Of a stretch of 9,908 nucleotides of DNA, positions 1-7,714 are shown piece by piece. Source of the stretch: Dysgonomonas sp. Its GTDB lineage: Bacteria; Bacteroidota; Bacteroidia; Bacteroidales; Dysgonomonadaceae. Position 1 is the first letter of the stretch. Every line of letters begins with the position of its first letter. The translations under genes were made by a program, and so were the position numbers. The stretch spans positions 1 to 9,908 of the forward strand of contig DQAM01000266.1 of NCBI GenBank assembly GCA_003523545.1. Direction: 5' to 3'. The notes beneath the pieces are model-generated. The model ran no database searches and was not told the origin of the DNA. It saw only the letters and a program-made list of their open reading frames with translations.

Positions 1-1691
1 AACGTATGTTATCAATTCAAATAGTTCCGCCATATTGGGATACATGGTGGTTTCGTTTGATTGTATTTACAATTATCGGAATTATCACATTTTTTATCTT
101 GAAGATTTATACAAACCGCCTGAAACAACGGCATGCTGAAGATAAAATTCGTTTTTTCACAAACACTGCACATGATATTCGCACATCGCTGACTTTGATT
201 AAGGCGCCTATCGAAGAGTTGAACAAAGAAAAAAGCCTATCGGATAAAGGTCAGTATTATTTGAACTTGGCAACCGAACAGTCTAACAGGCTGTCGTTTG
301 TTACCACTCAATTACTCGATTTTCAGAAAGTAGATATCGGTAAAGGGCAGGTATTCCTGATAATGGTCAATATTGTGGAACTTGTATCCCGAAGGATATC
401 CATGTTTGAAGCTACAGCCAAGAAGGATAATATCAATCTTGTTTTTTCATCGGACAAGGATGTATATATTACTGCTGTTGACGAATTGAAATTTGAGAAA
501 GTTGTAGACAACTTAATCTCGAACGCTATAAAATACTCGCATCCGCACAGTAATGTCGAGATAAATTTGACTTGTAAAAGAGAAGAATGGATTTTGGCGG
601 TAAGGGACTACGGGCTGGGAATATCCGATAATGCGCAGAATAAGCTGTTCCGTGAATTTTACAGAGGCGATAATGTCGCAAATTCAAAGATGGTAGGCTC
701 CGGTATCGGTTTATTGCTGGTGAAAAGTTATGTTTCGATGCATAACGGGGAAATCATTTTAAAAAGTAAAGTAAATGAAGGTTCTACCTTTACTATCAGA
801 GTTCCATATAAAGAAGTAGCAGAAACAGCCTCTCCACAAGCGACAAAGACAGATATAAAAACGAATATACCGATAGAAGCGGATCATAACACCGAAGGTT
901 CGGAAATATCTATAAAAGAGGAAGAAGAATTAACACCTAAAAAGCAGACAATACTTATAGTTGAAGACAATGGCGATTTGCAGAATTTCCTGAACTATTC
1001 GCTTCAAGATTTATACAATATCACAATCGCAAACGACGGATTGGAGGCATGGCAGATAATTCAGAAAAAAATGCCGGATTTGGTTATTTCTGATATTATG
1101 ATGCCCGAAATGGACGGACTTGAGCTGTGCAGATTGATAAAGTCTACATTCGAGACATCACATACTCCGGTTATTTTACTCACTTCTTTGTCCGAAAAAA
1201 CGAAACAATTGGAAGGACTGGGTCTTGGTGCAGATGATTACATCACAAAGCCGTTCGATATAATGATCCTTACCCATCGGATAAAATCAATAGTTAAGAA
1301 CAGGGAAGCCGTAAGGGATAAGGCCGTAAAAATGATAAAGCAAAATGATAATGAGTTGATTTTTACAAATGAGTTAAATGATCGTTTTGTGAAAAAAGCA
1401 GTGGAAGTTATAAATAATAATATTTCAAATAGTCTGTTCGGTAAAGATGAGTTTGCATCAGCTATGAATGTGAGTTCTTCGCTTCTTTATAAAAAAATAA
1501 AGGGATTGACAGGACAATCACCTACCGATTTTATTAAAATAATCCGTCTCAATTATTCATTGGAATTACTTCAATCACGTAAATATACTATTACTGAAGT
1601 AAGTGAACTTACCGGATTTTCCAGCATCGGGTATTTTAGTACGGTATTCAAAAAACATTTCGGAAAATCGCCTACGGAAATCCTCAATTAA
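1..1691 (+). CDS. Hybrid two-component system (HTCS) sensor kinase/AraC-type regulator, 5' partial
   Basis: One-protein two-component regulator that senses a glycan in the periplasm and activates PUL genes. The reading frame is open to the window edge, so the Met at base 6 is internal and the large periplasmic sensor is missing. Numbering from that Met: the end of a Y_Y_Y-type domain (IVPPYWDTWW, 6-15), one membrane helix (about 16-34), then a HisKA domain with phospho-accepting His56 in AHDIRTSLTLI. The ATPase domain follows, with an N box (VVDNLISNAIKYS), DYGLGIS and GSGIGLLLVKSY. After a charged linker (about 270-316) comes a receiver (about 317-435) with phospho-acceptor Asp363 in SDIMMPEMDG and Lys415 in TKPFD. 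Two helix-turn-helices of an AraC domain end the protein (FASAMNVSSSLLYKKIKG; ITEVSELTGFSSIGYFSTVFKKHFG). The H box has Ser where Pro is usual, and the G1 box is DYGLGIS rather than DTGIGI. The domain order is diagnostic; the ligand cannot be read from this part. Confidence 0.96.
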   Translation, partial: RMLSIQIVPPYWDTWWFRLIVFTIIGIITFFILKIYTNRLKQRHAEDKIRFFTNTAHDIRTSLTLIKAPIEELNKEKSLSDKGQYYLNLATEQSNRLSFVTTQLLDFQKVDIGKGQVFLIMVNIVELVSRRISMFEATAKKDNINLVFSSDKDVYITAVDELKFEKVVDNLISNAIKYSHPHSNVEINLTCKREEWILAVRDYGLGISDNAQNKLFREFYRGDNVANSKMVGSGIGLLLVKSYVSMHNGEIILKSKVNEGSTFTIRVPYKEVAETASPQATKTDIKTNIPIEADHNTEGSEISIKEEEELTPKKQTILIVEDNGDLQNFLNYSLQDLYNITIANDGLEAWQIIQKKMPDLVISDIMMPEMDGLELCRLIKSTFETSHTPVILLTSLSEKTKQLEGLGLGADDYITKPFDIMILTHRIKSIVKNREAVRDKAVKMIKQNDNELIFTNELNDRFVKKAVEVINNNISNSLFGKDEFASAMNVSSSLLYKKIKGLTGQSPTDFIKIIRLNYSLELLQSRKYTITEVSELTGFSSIGYFSTVFKKHFGKSPTEILN

Positions 1692-1717
1692 AAGATTTCT
1701 AAGCAAAAATATAGAAG

Positions 1718-1749
1718 AAGTTATCCGGATAATGTCGGGTAACTTTTTT
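1718..1749 (+). terminator. Intrinsic terminator after the HTCS gene
   Basis: A 10-bp stem is formed by AAGTTATCCG (1718-1727) and CGGGTAACTT (1736-1745), with one U-G wobble and an 8-base loop. The run of six Ts that begins inside the 3' arm continues to 1749. It starts 27 bases after the HTCS stop codon. It probably ends the regulator transcript and separates it from the operon that starts with the GH95 gene. Confidence 0.8.
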
Positions 1750-1782
1750 ATTTCCCCATAACTTCTTTATCCTTCACATTCA

Positions 1783-1824
1783 AAATATCTGAAATTGGAA
1801 ATTAAATATCTAAAATTAAACATG
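1783..1824 (+). promoter_or_regulatory. Distal pair of 21-bp direct repeats, candidate HTCS operator
   Basis: Two head-to-tail copies lie exactly 21 bases apart, with cores TATCTGAAATT (1786-1796) and TATCTAAAATT (1807-1817). The full 21-base units (1783-1803 and 1804-1824) agree at 16 positions. A 21-bp period places both copies on the same face of the helix, as for AraC-family proteins that bind direct half-sites with their two helix-turn-helices. The pair lies between the HTCS gene and the operon such a regulator would control. The region is AT-rich, so some similarity is expected by chance; the case rests on spacing and on the second pair at 1914-1955. Confidence 0.5.
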
Positions 1825-1913
1825 CTGTTTATGACGATTGTTGTTTTGATTCATGTGTCATATAATCAGCTTGTTATCTGACTTGTTGCGCTCTGATTTA
1901 TAGATATTTTTCT

Positions 1914-1955
1914 TAATATCCAAATTTATAAATAATGTATCTATAATTGAAATGG
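1914..1955 (+). promoter_or_regulatory. Promoter-proximal pair of 21-bp direct repeats, candidate HTCS operator
   Basis: Second pair with the same core and period: TATCCAAATTT (1917-1927) and TATCTATAATT (1938-1948). All four copies in this control region share TATC at core positions 1-4, A at 8 and TT at 10-11. The pair ends 18 bases before the candidate -7 box at 1974. It therefore covers the place where a -33 element would lie, and no TTTG is found there. That arrangement suits activation by an AraC-type domain contacting RNA polymerase at a promoter that is weak alone. The right copy also overlaps a perfect inverted repeat (1934-1962). Function is inferred from spacing and position only. 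Confidence 0.5.
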
Positions 1956-1962
1956 ATACATT
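1934..1962. repeat. Perfect 8-bp inverted repeat upstream of the GH95 promoter
   Basis: AATGTATC (1934-1941) and GATACATT (1955-1962) are exact reverse complements separated by 13 bases, with arm centres 21 bp apart. The repeat sits directly upstream of the candidate -7 box at 1974-1981. It could be a symmetric protein-binding site, either an alternative to or overlapping the direct-repeat reading of the same DNA. No T-run follows, so it does not look like a terminator. Confidence 0.45.
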
Positions 1963-1973
1963 GACCGGAACTC

Positions 1974-1981
1974 TATATTTG
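1974..1981 (+). promoter_or_regulatory. Candidate Bacteroidales -7 promoter element for the GH95-susCD operon
   Basis: TATATTTG matches the Bacteroidales primary sigma -7 consensus TAnnTTTG exactly. It is the best match I found between the HTCS terminator and the GH95 start. It would start transcription near 1988 and give a leader of roughly 60 bases. No good -33 TTTG lies 19-21 bases upstream, consistent with an activator-dependent promoter. The short motif limits certainty. Confidence 0.45.
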
Positions 1982-2051
1982 TGATAAATATCATTAGGAA
2001 TAGAATTTTTTCTTTAAGTATTAAGTTGTTAACCTAAAATGAAACCAAAAC

Positions 2052-4466
2052 ATGAAAAAATACTTTTTCTTGCTTTTTATCCTGTTTGCAACGAAGAGTA
2101 ATTCTCAAGAACTTAGACTCTGGTATGATCAGCCTGCCAAAGTTTGGGAAGAAGCTTTACCGTTAGGCAATTCCCGATTAGGCGCTATGGTATATGGAAA
2201 TCCGGTGCGGGAAGAATTACAACTTAACGAAGAGACTATTTGGGGAGGTGGGCCTTATCGTAATGATAATCAGAATGCCTTAAAAGCATTACCCGAAGCT
2301 CAGAAACTTATATTCGACAATAAAAACGGAGAAGCAGATAAATTAATAAATGAGACTTTTTTCACAAGAACTCATGGAATGCCTTTTCAAACAGCCGGAA
2401 GTGTTATCCTGAATTTTCCGGGACACGATGATTTTCAGAATTATCATCGTCAACTCGATTTAGAGCGGGCAGTTGCCACTACTCATTATACTGTCAATGG
2501 TATAAACTACACGCGTGAGGTATTCGCCTCTTTTGATGATGATGTCATCATTATGCAAGTCACAGCAGATAAAAAAGGAGCCCTCAATTTCGATATAGAA
2601 TATGTCAACCCGTCGGAACACCGTATTTCGGAACAAAACAATGTACTTGTTCTTGAAGGCAAAGGCTCGGATCATGAAGGGATAAAGGGGGAGATCCGGT
2701 ATCAGATACACACATTTGCCAAGAACAACGACGGAAAAATCCGGTTCTCGGACAATAAGTTATACGTTTCCGACGCAACAACAGCGACTATTTATATTTC
2801 GATCGCAACCAACTTTGTCGATTATAAGACCGTTGGAGGTAGTCCGGAAAAAAAGGCAGCAGAAATTTTGGCAAAAGCCATCGCAAAAAATTATAAAAGT
2901 GCAATCGAAAAGCACTCGCAGATCTTCAATAAACAATTTAGCCGGTTTAAGCTAAACTTGGGAAATATACCTTCCGGTCTACAGAAAACAACCACGCAAA
3001 GGATACTCGATTTCCGGAACGATCAGGACCCTTCTCTTGTAACTCTATTATTTCAGTTCGGACGCTATTTGTTAATATCATCTTCCCAACCCGGTGGACA
3101 ACCCGCTAATTTGCAGGGAATTTGGTGCAACAGTATGTATCCGGCTTGGGACAGCAAGTATACAGTGAACATCAATACAGAGATGAATTACTGGCCTGCA
3201 GAGGTAACTAACCTGTCTGAAACTCATCAGCCGTTATTCCGGATGATAAAAGACCTGAGTGAAAGCGGACATGGAACTGCAAAGAGTATGTATGGTGCCG
3301 ATGGATGGGTAACCCATCATAACACCGACTTGTGGAGAGTTACCAGCCCGATCGATTTTGCTGCGGCAGGAATGTGGCCTACCGGAGGAGCATGGCTATC
3401 TCAGCATTTGTGGGAACATTATCTTTTTACCGGCGACAAAAATTTCCTTTCAGATATTTACCCTGTAATGAAAGGTTCCGCCGACTTCTTTCTTTCGTCT
3501 TTGATAGAGCATCCTCAGCATGGCTGGTTGGTAGTTTCTCCGTCTGTTTCGCCCGAACACGGGCCGATAACTGCCGGTTGTACTATGGATAATCAACTGG
3601 TATTCGATATACTAACCCGAACAGCTATGGCTGTAGAAATTCTCGATGGAGACAAGTCATACAAAGCGCGTCTTCTGTCTGTAGCTGATAAACTTCCTCC
3701 GATGCAGATCGGCAAATATACACAACTTCAGGAATGGCTTGAGGATGTGGACGATCCGAAAAACGAACACCGTCATGTATCACACCTGTACGGATTGTAT
3801 CCCGGCAATCAGATTTCACCATATACTTCCCCCGAGTTATTTGAAGGTGCACGTAATTCACTCATATACAGAGGAGATATGGCAACAGGATGGTCTATCG
3901 GCTGGAAAGTGAATCTTTGGGCACGCCTCCTCGATGGTAATCATGCCTATAAAATAGTTAACAACATGCTGACATTGGCAGATAGCGATAATCCCGATGG
4001 AAGAACATACCCTAACTTATTCACAGCTCATCCCCCTTTCCAGATAGACGGAAATTTCGGATTGACGGCAGGAGTAGCCGAGATGCTTATACAAAGCCAC
4101 GACGGAGCGGTGCATTTATTACCGGCTTTACCTGACAAATGGGCAACAGGCATGGTTTCGGGAATCGTGGCTCGTGGCGGATTCGAAGTATCGATGAAAT
4201 GGGAAAATGGTGAGGTATCGGAAGTATCTGTCCTTTCAAAATTAGGAGGCAATCTCAGGATCAGGTCTTATACTCCGTTGGAAGGCAAAAGCCTGACGAA
4301 AGCCGAGGGCAAAAATTCCAATTCATTGTTAGAACCTGCTCATATTAAGAAACCTCTGATTTCTGATAAAGCACTACTGAAAGGCACTTCTTTAAAACCA
4401 ATATATGAATATGACATAAACACAGTAACCAATAAAACTTATCAATTAAAAAAATTACAGCCATGA
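2052..4466 (+). CDS. GH95 family glycosidase (alpha-L-galactosidase or alpha-L-fucosidase), exported
   Basis: Inverting exo-glycosidase predicted to remove terminal L-sugar residues (L-fucose or L-galactose) from oligosaccharides, probably in the periplasm. Residues 1-18 form a signal peptide (cut near SNS-QE) with no lipobox. An N-terminal beta-sandwich domain follows (about 20-270, with LPLGNSRLGAMVYG and LNEETIWGGGP). The (alpha/alpha)6 catalytic barrel spans about 300-690 (QPGGQPANLQGIW, NINTEMNYWPAE, HRHVSHLYGLYPG, FQIDGNFG), and a C-terminal beta domain ends the protein. By comparison with Bifidobacterium AfcA, Asn373 and Asn375 with Asp666 form the base system, and Glu502 in SVSPEH is the acid. 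Thr371 replaces the His of AfcA-type fucosidases, which I recall as a mark of the L-galactose-specific member from a Bacteroides ovatus xylan locus. The 804-residue length is normal and all catalytic residues are present. It is first in the operon, 88 bases before susC. Family assignment is firm; sugar specificity is inferred. Confidence 0.93.
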   Translation: MKKYFFLLFILFATKSNSQELRLWYDQPAKVWEEALPLGNSRLGAMVYGNPVREELQLNEETIWGGGPYRNDNQNALKALPEAQKLIFDNKNGEADKLINETFFTRTHGMPFQTAGSVILNFPGHDDFQNYHRQLDLERAVATTHYTVNGINYTREVFASFDDDVIIMQVTADKKGALNFDIEYVNPSEHRISEQNNVLVLEGKGSDHEGIKGEIRYQIHTFAKNNDGKIRFSDNKLYVSDATTATIYISIATNFVDYKTVGGSPEKKAAEILAKAIAKNYKSAIEKHSQIFNKQFSRFKLNLGNIPSGLQKTTTQRILDFRNDQDPSLVTLLFQFGRYLLISSSQPGGQPANLQGIWCNSMYPAWDSKYTVNINTEMNYWPAEVTNLSETHQPLFRMIKDLSESGHGTAKSMYGADGWVTHHNTDLWRVTSPIDFAAAGMWPTGGAWLSQHLWEHYLFTGDKNFLSDIYPVMKGSADFFLSSLIEHPQHGWLVVSPSVSPEHGPITAGCTMDNQLVFDILTRTAMAVEILDGDKSYKARLLSVADKLPPMQIGKYTQLQEWLEDVDDPKNEHRHVSHLYGLYPGNQISPYTSPELFEGARNSLIYRGDMATGWSIGWKVNLWARLLDGNHAYKIVNNMLTLADSDNPDGRTYPNLFTAHPPFQIDGNFGLTAGVAEMLIQSHDGAVHLLPALPDKWATGMVSGIVARGGFEVSMKWENGEVSEVSVLSKLGGNLRIRSYTPLEGKSLTKAEGKNSNSLLEPAHIKKPLISDKALLKGTSLKPIYEYDINTVTNKTYQLKKLQP

Positions 4467-4479
4467 AATCACTCCTTTT

Positions 4480-4501
4480 TAATAGTGCATAGCATCTATT
4501 A
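4480..4501 (+). other. Hairpin without T-run between the GH95 gene and susC
   Basis: TAATAG and TGC (4480-4488) pair with GCA and CTATTA (4492-4501) around a 3-base loop, with one bulged T at 4495. No T-run follows, so it is not a standard terminator. It starts 14 bases after the GH95 stop and could be a transcript processing or stability element that sets susC levels apart from GH95. The stem is AT-rich and may be chance. Confidence 0.3.
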
Positions 4502-4554
4502 CCCATTAAAGAATTTATAGTTAATACTTTATTGAAATTGTAACCTTTAAAAAA

Positions 4555-7500
4555 ATGTTTAATCGTATGAAAAAATATCTATTTACCTTGCTATCATTTA
4601 CTTTTTGTTCTTTGATAGCTTTTGGCCAGATCAAGAGTATAAGAGGTATAGTTGTCTCGTCAGCCGATAGTCAGCCGGTTATAGGGGCTTCTGTAAAAGT
4701 GAAGGGTACGACCACAGGTACCATCACAGATCTTGATGGTGGCTTTAAGATCGAGACCGAACCAAATGCCGTTTTGGTAGTATCATATATTGGGTATGAA
4801 ACAGCAGAAGTTAACGTAAACAACCAATCTGTTATAAATATATCTTTGAATGAGGATGCTAAATCATTGTCGACTGTAGTCGTTATCGGATATGGTACCC
4901 AGCGGAAAGCCGACCTGACTTCAGCTATTTCGACCCTAAGCGCTGACGAAGTGTTAAAAGCGCCGGGCGATATAAAGTCTGCTCTACAGGGAACAATAGC
5001 CGGTGTTAACGTATCGGGCGATAAAATCCGGATCAGGGGAACCAGCACGATAACAGGAACTACCGATCCGCTGTGGGTGGTGGATGGAATCATAGATGCC
5101 GGAGTTCCTAACGAAGACGAAATCGAGACAATTCAGGTGTTGAAAGATGCGGCATCATCGGCAATATACGGTGTTCGTGGAGCTAACGGAGTAATAGTGG
5201 TTACTACCAAAAAAGGAAAGTCCGGAAAACCGACTGTCAATTTCAATGCTTATGCCGGAACCGGTTCATTGGCAAAACGTATTCATATGATGGATGCATA
5301 CGATTTTGGAGTGTATGTGAACGAAATGTATTATATGGCAGCCAGTGATGCAGCCAGAGAAGACGGCTCGTGGAAGGTCAATGTCCCTTCAGCTTATGCC
5401 AGCCCCAGCAATCCGATGGCAAATACCGACTGGTGGAAAGAATATTTCAGCCGTTCTAATTTTCAGAAATACGACCTGAGTGTAAGTGGTGCAAACGAAT
5501 CTTTCAACTATAGGTTAGGCGCAACTTACAGTTACGATTCGAATGAGTTGAAAACATGGAGGCCGCGAAAACAAAATATTTATGCCAACATACAAGGCAC
5601 AGTAGGACGTTTTACGTATGGAGGACGTCTTCAGCTGGATTACAATAAAACAAAATCAGTACCTACTCCGGGTATTAACCAACTGCTTCGTATACCCTCT
5701 ACATTACCCGTGTATGACGACAAAGGCGAACTTTACAATACAGGCGATTACGCAGCACATGGTAATGACTTAGCAAATATTGTCTGGCATATAAAAAATC
5801 AGAAGAAAGAAGAAACAGTTTATAAAGGATTAGCTCATGTATTTTCAGAGCTAAAGCTCTTTGATTGGTTAAAATACAGGATAAGCTATACACACAACTT
5901 CGAACGTGGCAATTGGCAGGAACTTAGACCTGCACGCAATATGCTGAACAACGTGCAGCCGTATACCGATACAAATATTGAAAAGAATGGGAATAATCGT
6001 ACGTTATTTGAGAATCTGATTTCTTTTGATAAAACTTTTACAGGCGGACATAACGTTTCAGGGGTTTTAGGGGTAACTTCCGAGAGGTATGAGCGATACT
6101 CAACCAATGTATACGGTAAAAGTTATGAATGGCATGATTACGGTGTTGAAAGTAAATTTCCGACCGATCAGAATATAAACAGCTCGCGTGTCGACAACAG
6201 TTATTATTCTTATCTGGCACGTGTAATGTATTCTTATAATAGCAAATATATGTTTACGGCAAACTTCCGTGCTGATAAGACTTCGAAATTTGCTCCGGGA
6301 AAACGCTGGGGGAATTTCCCTTCTTTCTCTGCCGGATGGAGGATAAGCGAAGAGCCTTTCCTTAAAAATGTGACTTCCAATTGGCTGGACAATCTGAAAC
6401 TTCGTGCCACATTAGGATGGATCGGTAGTGCCGGAGGTGTCGGAGAATATGATTATCAGGCATTGGTAAATACCGATAACCGCTATTATACATTAGGGAA
6501 CAACCAGTCATCGCCTAATGCTTCGGACAGCAATGCACCTGCACCATTACCCGAAAGTATAGCTAACAGAGACCTGACATGGGAAACAACCCGCGACGCC
6601 GGTTTCGGATTAGACATGGATCTGTTAAGTAACAAGCTGAGTTTTACATTTGACTACTACAACCGTAAGGTAAGCGATATGCTTCTGGAGGTACAATTGC
6701 CGTTATCGGTAGGAACAGTCAATGCTCTGCCTATGAATATCGGAAGCATGACCAACTGGGGATTGGAATTTGCGGTTACATACCGCGACAAGATCGGAGA
6801 TGTAGGTTTCTCTGTATCGCCTAACGCTTCTCTATACAGAAATAAAGTTACTGACTTGGGAACATACGATTTTCTGGCAGGCGGTAATACATCGAATGGA
6901 TATGTTACCCGTACCATATCGGGACAGCCTGTATCTCAATTCTGGGGATACAAGACAGCAGGACTTTTCAAAACAGACGAAGAGGCAGCCGGTTATGTTA
7001 ATAGTAAAGGAGAACGCTATCAGGATGCAGCTAAAGCAGGAGACTTGAAATATGTAGACCTCAATGGTGACGGAGTAATAAACGATGAAGATAAAACATT
7101 CCTTGGATCGTCGATACCCGATGTTTCTGTTGGTCTAAATATTCAGATCGATTATAAAGGGTTTGACCTATCCATGCTTTTTCAGGGAGATTTAGGATAT
7201 AAGATATATAATAATTACAAGAGCACGTTTATGGCAGGTAAAGCCGTTCATAATCAAAAAGATGATATGGCAGACCGATTCAGGGCTAAAGACATAACGT
7301 TTACAACACCCGGAGGAGAGACTATAACTCTGCCTGCCAATACAAATTCATCCATTCCACGTGTTGCATGGGGAGATCCTAACGGTAATTCGACCAGACC
7401 TTCCGACTATTTTGTAGAGAATGGCTCTTATATCCGTTGCAACCGTATCACATTGGGATATACTGTACCTAAAAACTTTTTGGAGAAATACCAGTTAGAA

Positions 7501-7680
7501 CACCTTCGTATTTATGCCGGTGTCAAAAATCCTTTTACGATCACAAGCTATTCTATGTTTGATCCTCAGGTACCCGGAGACGGGAATACACTGACACGCG
7601 GAGTTGATAATGCATATTACTGGAATACATCATTCTGGAGTTCGAGGGAATTTTTCGCCGGATTGCAGTTGACATTCTAA
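4555..7680 (+). CDS. SusC-family TonB-dependent outer-membrane transporter
   Basis: Outer-membrane barrel that imports oligosaccharides with energy from TonB-ExbBD, capped by the SusD protein encoded next. Residues 1-24 are a signal peptide (cut near AFG-Q). A carboxypeptidase D regulatory-like domain spans about 27-100 (IRGIVVSSADSQPVIGASV, TDLDGGFKI, VVSYIGYE). The plug domain follows (VVVIGYGTQRKADLTSAIS at 108-126; IRIRGTSTI; DPLWVVDG; VLKDAASSAIYGVRGANGVIVVTTKKG), then the beta-barrel ending in FFAGLQLTF with a terminal Phe. DLNGDGVINDED near 835 is an EF-hand-like loop common in SusC proteins. There is no N-terminal STN domain, so control by an anti-sigma factor is unlikely and regulation probably comes from the HTCS. 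The start at 4555 has an A-rich upstream stretch; Met at 4567 (MKKYLF) is an alternative. At about 1040 residues the length is normal. The glycan carried cannot be read directly. Confidence 0.96.
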   Translation: MFNRMKKYLFTLLSFTFCSLIAFGQIKSIRGIVVSSADSQPVIGASVKVKGTTTGTITDLDGGFKIETEPNAVLVVSYIGYETAEVNVNNQSVINISLNEDAKSLSTVVVIGYGTQRKADLTSAISTLSADEVLKAPGDIKSALQGTIAGVNVSGDKIRIRGTSTITGTTDPLWVVDGIIDAGVPNEDEIETIQVLKDAASSAIYGVRGANGVIVVTTKKGKSGKPTVNFNAYAGTGSLAKRIHMMDAYDFGVYVNEMYYMAASDAAREDGSWKVNVPSAYASPSNPMANTDWWKEYFSRSNFQKYDLSVSGANESFNYRLGATYSYDSNELKTWRPRKQNIYANIQGTVGRFTYGGRLQLDYNKTKSVPTPGINQLLRIPSTLPVYDDKGELYNTGDYAAHGNDLANIVWHIKNQKKEETVYKGLAHVFSELKLFDWLKYRISYTHNFERGNWQELRPARNMLNNVQPYTDTNIEKNGNNRTLFENLISFDKTFTGGHNVSGVLGVTSERYERYSTNVYGKSYEWHDYGVESKFPTDQNINSSRVDNSYYSYLARVMYSYNSKYMFTANFRADKTSKFAPGKRWGNFPSFSAGWRISEEPFLKNVTSNWLDNLKLRATLGWIGSAGGVGEYDYQALVNTDNRYYTLGNNQSSPNASDSNAPAPLPESIANRDLTWETTRDAGFGLDMDLLSNKLSFTFDYYNRKVSDMLLEVQLPLSVGTVNALPMNIGSMTNWGLEFAVTYRDKIGDVGFSVSPNASLYRNKVTDLGTYDFLAGGNTSNGYVTRTISGQPVSQFWGYKTAGLFKTDEEAAGYVNSKGERYQDAAKAGDLKYVDLNGDGVINDEDKTFLGSSIPDVSVGLNIQIDYKGFDLSMLFQGDLGYKIYNNYKSTFMAGKAVHNQKDDMADRFRAKDITFTTPGGETITLPANTNSSIPRVAWGDPNGNSTRPSDYFVENGSYIRCNRITLGYTVPKNFLEKYQLEHLRIYAGVKNPFTITSYSMFDPQVPGDGNTLTRGVDNAYYWNTSFWSSREFFAGLQLTF

Positions 7681-7714
7681 ATCTCTCCTTATTAACATAA
7701 AAAACAAATCGATT

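Noticed and set aside
1864..1898. AATCAG...CTGATT 6-bp inverted repeat with a 23-base spacer
   Set aside because: The arms are short, the spacer is long, and there is no link to the promoter or T-run, so chance is a sufficient explanation.
1942..1947. TATAAT resembling an E. coli -10 box (another at 1861-1866)
   Set aside because: Bacteroidota primary sigma factors use TAnnTTTG rather than TATAAT, and no suitably spaced TTGACA-like box is present; the region is AT-rich enough to produce such hexamers by chance.
2039..2101. 20-codon frame (MKPKHEKILFLAF...) overlapping the GH95 start
   Set aside because: It begins 13 bases before the GH95 ATG in another frame and is made of the same A-rich leader and signal-peptide DNA; nothing supports its translation.
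4671..5093. 140-codon open frame on the minus strand inside susC
   Set aside because: It lies opposite the highly conserved carboxypeptidase-like and plug regions of SusC, has no recognisable domain, and is explained as an antisense shadow of the real gene.
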